A DNA stretch of 64,000 bases, taken from assembly GCA_023846275.1 (NCBI GenBank), contig CM043875.1, positions 8,737,958 to 8,801,957 of the forward strand, in the 5' to 3' direction. Each line of letters opens with the position of its first letter. Positions within the stretch are counted from its first letter, which is position 1. The notes beneath the pieces were generated by a model. That model was not told the origin of the DNA. It made no database searches and was given only the letters and a program-made list of their open reading frames with translations. This document shows positions 60,770 through 64,000 of this stretch, piece by piece. This stretch comes from Vanilla planifolia (taxonomy: Eukaryota; Streptophyta; Magnoliopsida; Asparagales; Orchidaceae). Made by a program: the position numbers and the translations under genes.

Positions 60770-61500
60770 TAAAACATATAGTGTGGGAGAGTAATAAGTA
60801 ACCAAACTCAAATCCATATCTACCTTAATAGAAAAAAACAATGCAAAAAATGCTAATTATATTTTGCAAAAATGAGTTGTACAAAACCCTAAATAGAAAC
60901 AAAAGACCTTACAAGCACCAACCTAAAAGGCCTTATAACGTTAACTTAAACAAATAGGATCTTACAACACTAACTCAAAAGAGCTTACAACATCATCATA
61001 AAAGACTTAACAAACAATTAGGTTAAAAGAGTCTACAACATTGCCAAAAGACCAATAAAAAGATGAAAAATAATATCATAATAATGAGATAGAAAATAAA
61101 TATAAAACTCAATATAAGGTCTTATAACCCATGTTTAATTTAAGCAAGAGACACACCAATGCTAATAAAAATAATATTAGAATGAATATGCAACTTTGTT
61201 AAAAGAAATGTAATAATTTATAACTTATATTAAATAAGAATAAATTGACAAATGAAAATGATTAAGGAAGATGTTCATCACACAACCTTGTCCTTTCTCC
61301 AAATCTAATCTAAGTGAATGATGTTTTTTAAGTGATGCTTTTCTTAAATATGTGTAAGTGAATTGTTAACTTTTAACATTATATACAGATATTTGCAACC
61401 TCTCTAAGGGCTCCAAAAACTATAAAAACTTCTCAAAAACTACAAAACCTAGTTGTTACACACTATTATAAATTGATCATATTGTATATACATGTGTTAA
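60770..61500 (-). repeat. LTR fragment related to the 34.5-40.8 kb element
   Basis: It carries the same 'aaaagaccttacaa' minisatellite (60,900-61,050), followed by 'aactcaatataaggtcttataaccc', matching 'cctataacctataagg' at 35,070 in the element's LTR 1, and a similar 'gcaactt...aaaagaaatg' part. Opposite edges were not fixed. It lies directly beside the - strand copia RT/RNase H piece. Confidence 0.55.
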
Positions 61501-64000
61501 CCATTGACCTAATGTTGGTTAGCTCATGCCTAGTTTGGCCTAACCTTTCAAATTAAGAGAAAATATTATATGGGATTATTTTAGGATAGAATCATAGCTA
61601 ATATATCATGATTAGAAGATACTAGTATATAATGATTTATATGTTTATAATATTTAGAAATATATATATATATATATATATAAGGATATGTAAAAGATTT
61701 GATATCCATTGAAATTATATGGAACATATTGCTTCCAATAATTGTAAAAAGTAGGTTTTAAAGAAGTTGATAATGATTTCTCATAAAGGTTTTATATTTG
61801 CTTCCATATCAATTTAAAGGCTATGTTTCACAAGAAATATTATTGTAAAATATACTTCTATTACTTGATTTTTAAAGAATAGAAGTTTGCTTCTATTATA
61901 ATTTTTATAAAAATTAAAAATTAATTTTTATATATTTTCAAACTATTAAAAGAAAAGAGAAAGAAATAAATGTTGTGACATCAAAAATTTAAAAATTATG
62001 GTGAGGGGTTGTCAAATTAGTTGTATTAGAGTAGTTGAATTCATAAGAAAATATTTAAGAAAGCTTAGATATGATAAAAGGTGAAAAATTAGTGAACAGG
62101 GATCAAGAAAGACATGCAATAACTTAGTTATGAAAATAGAAAAGAAACAAAACCCTTAGTAAGCATGGATAAACCTTTTGATGTAGGCTGAATTAAACTT
62201 CTAACAATATCTAATTTAGAGTCTTTAATACAAGAGATGCTCAATAGACTAATATGAAATGCTAAAAAATATTATACATTAATGTGTGATATTTTAGAAA
62301 TATTCAAATATTAGTGTTTAAGTTATAGTCTGAATTATTTAGTAGAGTAGGTGACAATATGTTAAACATTAAATATAAAATATTTTTGAGTAGTTTTATC
62401 ACATCTAATTTCATACATATAAAATAAAAAATTAAAGATAAACTTTATTTAGAATATTTTAATAGAAGAAAGAGTAACTCTAATTTTGGATTACCATCTT
62501 GAAAAAAAAATTAAAGAAAGAGTTAACCTTTTTTGTGAGAGTATCATTTTCTTTAAAGATGGCATGTAGTGAACTAAAGTTGAAAAATGGTGATGAGGTG
62601 GAGGTTTAAGTTGTAGGGAAGCTTAGTTAAAGAGAAAATAAGGTGGGCAGCTATGATTTGGAGCCTTATTGAGTGTGATGGTTTGATCAAGGGAGTTAAA
62701 GAGTGGACGAAGACTTAAGGTTATTACAGGAAGAGGGAATTTGATTTGTTGATGACTCTCTTAGTAAAATATCTCTCATCTTTGATCCTTATCTCTCATA
62801 AGGAGAGAGAAAATTAGAATCTCTCCAACTAATGTTGGATACAAACTCTTTACTGACAAAAGTGAAAGCACGTAAAAAATAAAAACTTTATTCAATAATA
62901 ATAACCTTACAATGAGGAAGCCTCTCTTATTTATAGATAAAGGAGAGTTCAATAACTATGCATGAGAAAAAGAGAATTAACTATACCTTAGAATATAACA
63001 TATAGAAAAAAGAGAATTAACTATACTTTAGAATATAGCACAAGCATGAAAAGGTGAGATGTCAACATGAGAAAGACCATTTTAAAGTTAATCACTTGGA
63101 AATTCAAATGAGATATTTAGAATTCTAAAGAAATTAACACCAAAAAAGTTAATCACATTAATGCAAAATATAAAAATATATGAAAAAATTACAACATAGT
63201 GAAAATTATGTAATCATGTAACATGACGAATAGATGATTATGATGATGATGTAATAAGGGATACCAGTAGTAGGCGAGATGAACAATAGTGGCCAATGGC
63301 AATTGATGAGCAATCAAGCAATGGTGGGCAGTTGAAAAGCAATGGGTGGCTTGGCGATTGTGGAAGACCAGGTGATGTCGGGCAACTGAGTGATAGTGGG
63401 TGACCAATAATGGCATAGCTAGGAGTAGCGAGTGACCAGGTGATGACAGACAGCCTATGATGGTGACCATAGTGTACCCGAGTTCAAATGATTAGGAATT
63501 AATGTCAATAATGACATGAAAAAGATACAAAATGCACTAAGGCAAACGGAGCAAAAATAATTGGTATAACTATAGGAAAAAAATTAGGTAATAAGTTAAC
63601 CCCTATGATTGACAAAGATGATCAATCAAAATAGGGTTTCACTAAGGCAAAATATCAAGTTCAAATAAGACTAGTGTGATGCCAACATGTATGCTCTTAT
63701 GAGCTAAAGTGAGACAATCTTACATCACCATTTAAAGAAAAAAACGCACTTGTATTATTTTATGATTGTGTTTGGTGTTTGCTTATGCTTAAAAATCATG
63801 ACAAAACAACTTCAGAGATAAAAAAAACTATGAAGTTTCTATTAAAAGATTGTATAGTATGATTTACATGATTATATGATGCAATATTTATAAAATAAAG
63901 TACAAAACTAGAATATAATGGATCATATAATATAATATCAGATAACATACACTATGACAAAGCATCCAATAAGCAATTCAGATGGTTGAGAAACATTATA
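61501..64000. other. AT-rich repeat-like DNA to the window end
   Basis: No gene recognised. Contents: a (TA)n run at about 61,661-61,681; LTR-leader-like sequence around 62,750-62,960; a two-copy tandem repeat of about 39-40 bases at 62,966-63,043; and a G-rich, degenerate repeat of 'agtgggtgacc'/'gaccaggtgatg' words at 63,280-63,475. The 93-residue His/Leu-rich frame on the - strand over that last block reflects the repeat and is not taken as a gene. Confidence 0.4.
62966..63043 (+). repeat. Tandem duplication, unit about 39 bases x 2
   Basis: 'gaaaaagagaattaactata' starts copy 1 at 62,966 and recurs with one extra A at 63,005. Both run on into 'c(c/t)ttagaatata(a/g)ca'. Confidence 0.85.

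Noticed and set aside
63189-63470. 93-residue His/Leu-rich frame on the - strand
   Set aside because: It follows a degenerate G-rich repeat and has no domain or gene context.
1-64000. CRISPR arrays, bacterial operons, tRNA or rRNA genes
   Set aside because: None is visible. The spliced plant genes make the first two irrelevant, and no cloverleaf or rRNA-like stretch was recognised by eye.

Overview
The window is nuclear DNA of a flowering plant. Three intron-bearing genes of plant-specific or plant-type families lie on the + strand, and they are surrounded by very AT-rich sequence full of old LTR-retrotransposon and L1-type LINE remains. The genes stand out as GC-richer islands. I cannot name the species. 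The very low GC of the repeats and the huge intron fit a medium or large plant genome.

Layout. 1-20.5 kb is a graveyard of repeats: a Ty3/gypsy LTR (1-0.76 kb), a + strand gypsy integrase piece with an LTR-like stretch behind it (1.3-4.3 kb), a - strand LINE (5.2-8.1 kb), and a - strand gypsy element between two LTRs (8.95-17.6 kb) that was itself split by a long solo LTR (11.28-14.70 kb). 20.6-26.6 kb holds the promoter, leader and coding exons of a telomere-repeat-binding protein of the TRP/TBP1 family (ubiquitin-like domain plus C-terminal telobox Myb). 27.6-57.3 kb is one rhomboid-like intramembrane protease gene (RBL). Its first four exons lie at 27.9-30.2 kb and its last two at 56.6-57.1 kb, separated by a 26.4-kb intron. 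57.8-58.5 kb is a small methyl-CpG-binding-domain (MBD) gene with its own TATA box, starting only about 0.7 kb after the RBL stop. 59.6-64 kb returns to repeats: a - strand Ty1/copia reverse transcriptase/RNase H piece, an LTR fragment and low-complexity DNA.

The giant RBL intron carries, in order: an LTR-like repeat (33 kb); a structurally whole but apparently non-coding LTR element with matching 5-bp target duplications (34,537-40,760); gypsy fragments in both orientations (41.9-46.7 kb); a palindrome of about 3.9 kb made of two inverted repeat copies (47.0-51.0 kb); a + strand L1 LINE with RT and RNase H (51.6-54.6 kb); a short tandem repeat (55.1-55.6 kb); and a second copy of the 33-kb repeat (55.7-56.4 kb).

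The three genes are not an operon and share no pathway. TRP and MBD are both chromatin/DNA-binding proteins, and RBL is a membrane protease. The structures most worth following are the long hairpin-forming palindrome inside a transcribed intron, the RBL splice donor that contains a stop codon and could give a shortened but catalytically complete protease, the uORFs ahead of RBL and TRP, and the unusual MBD with a shortened DNA-contact loop. All exon boundaries were read by eye from GT-AG signals and reading-phase continuity.
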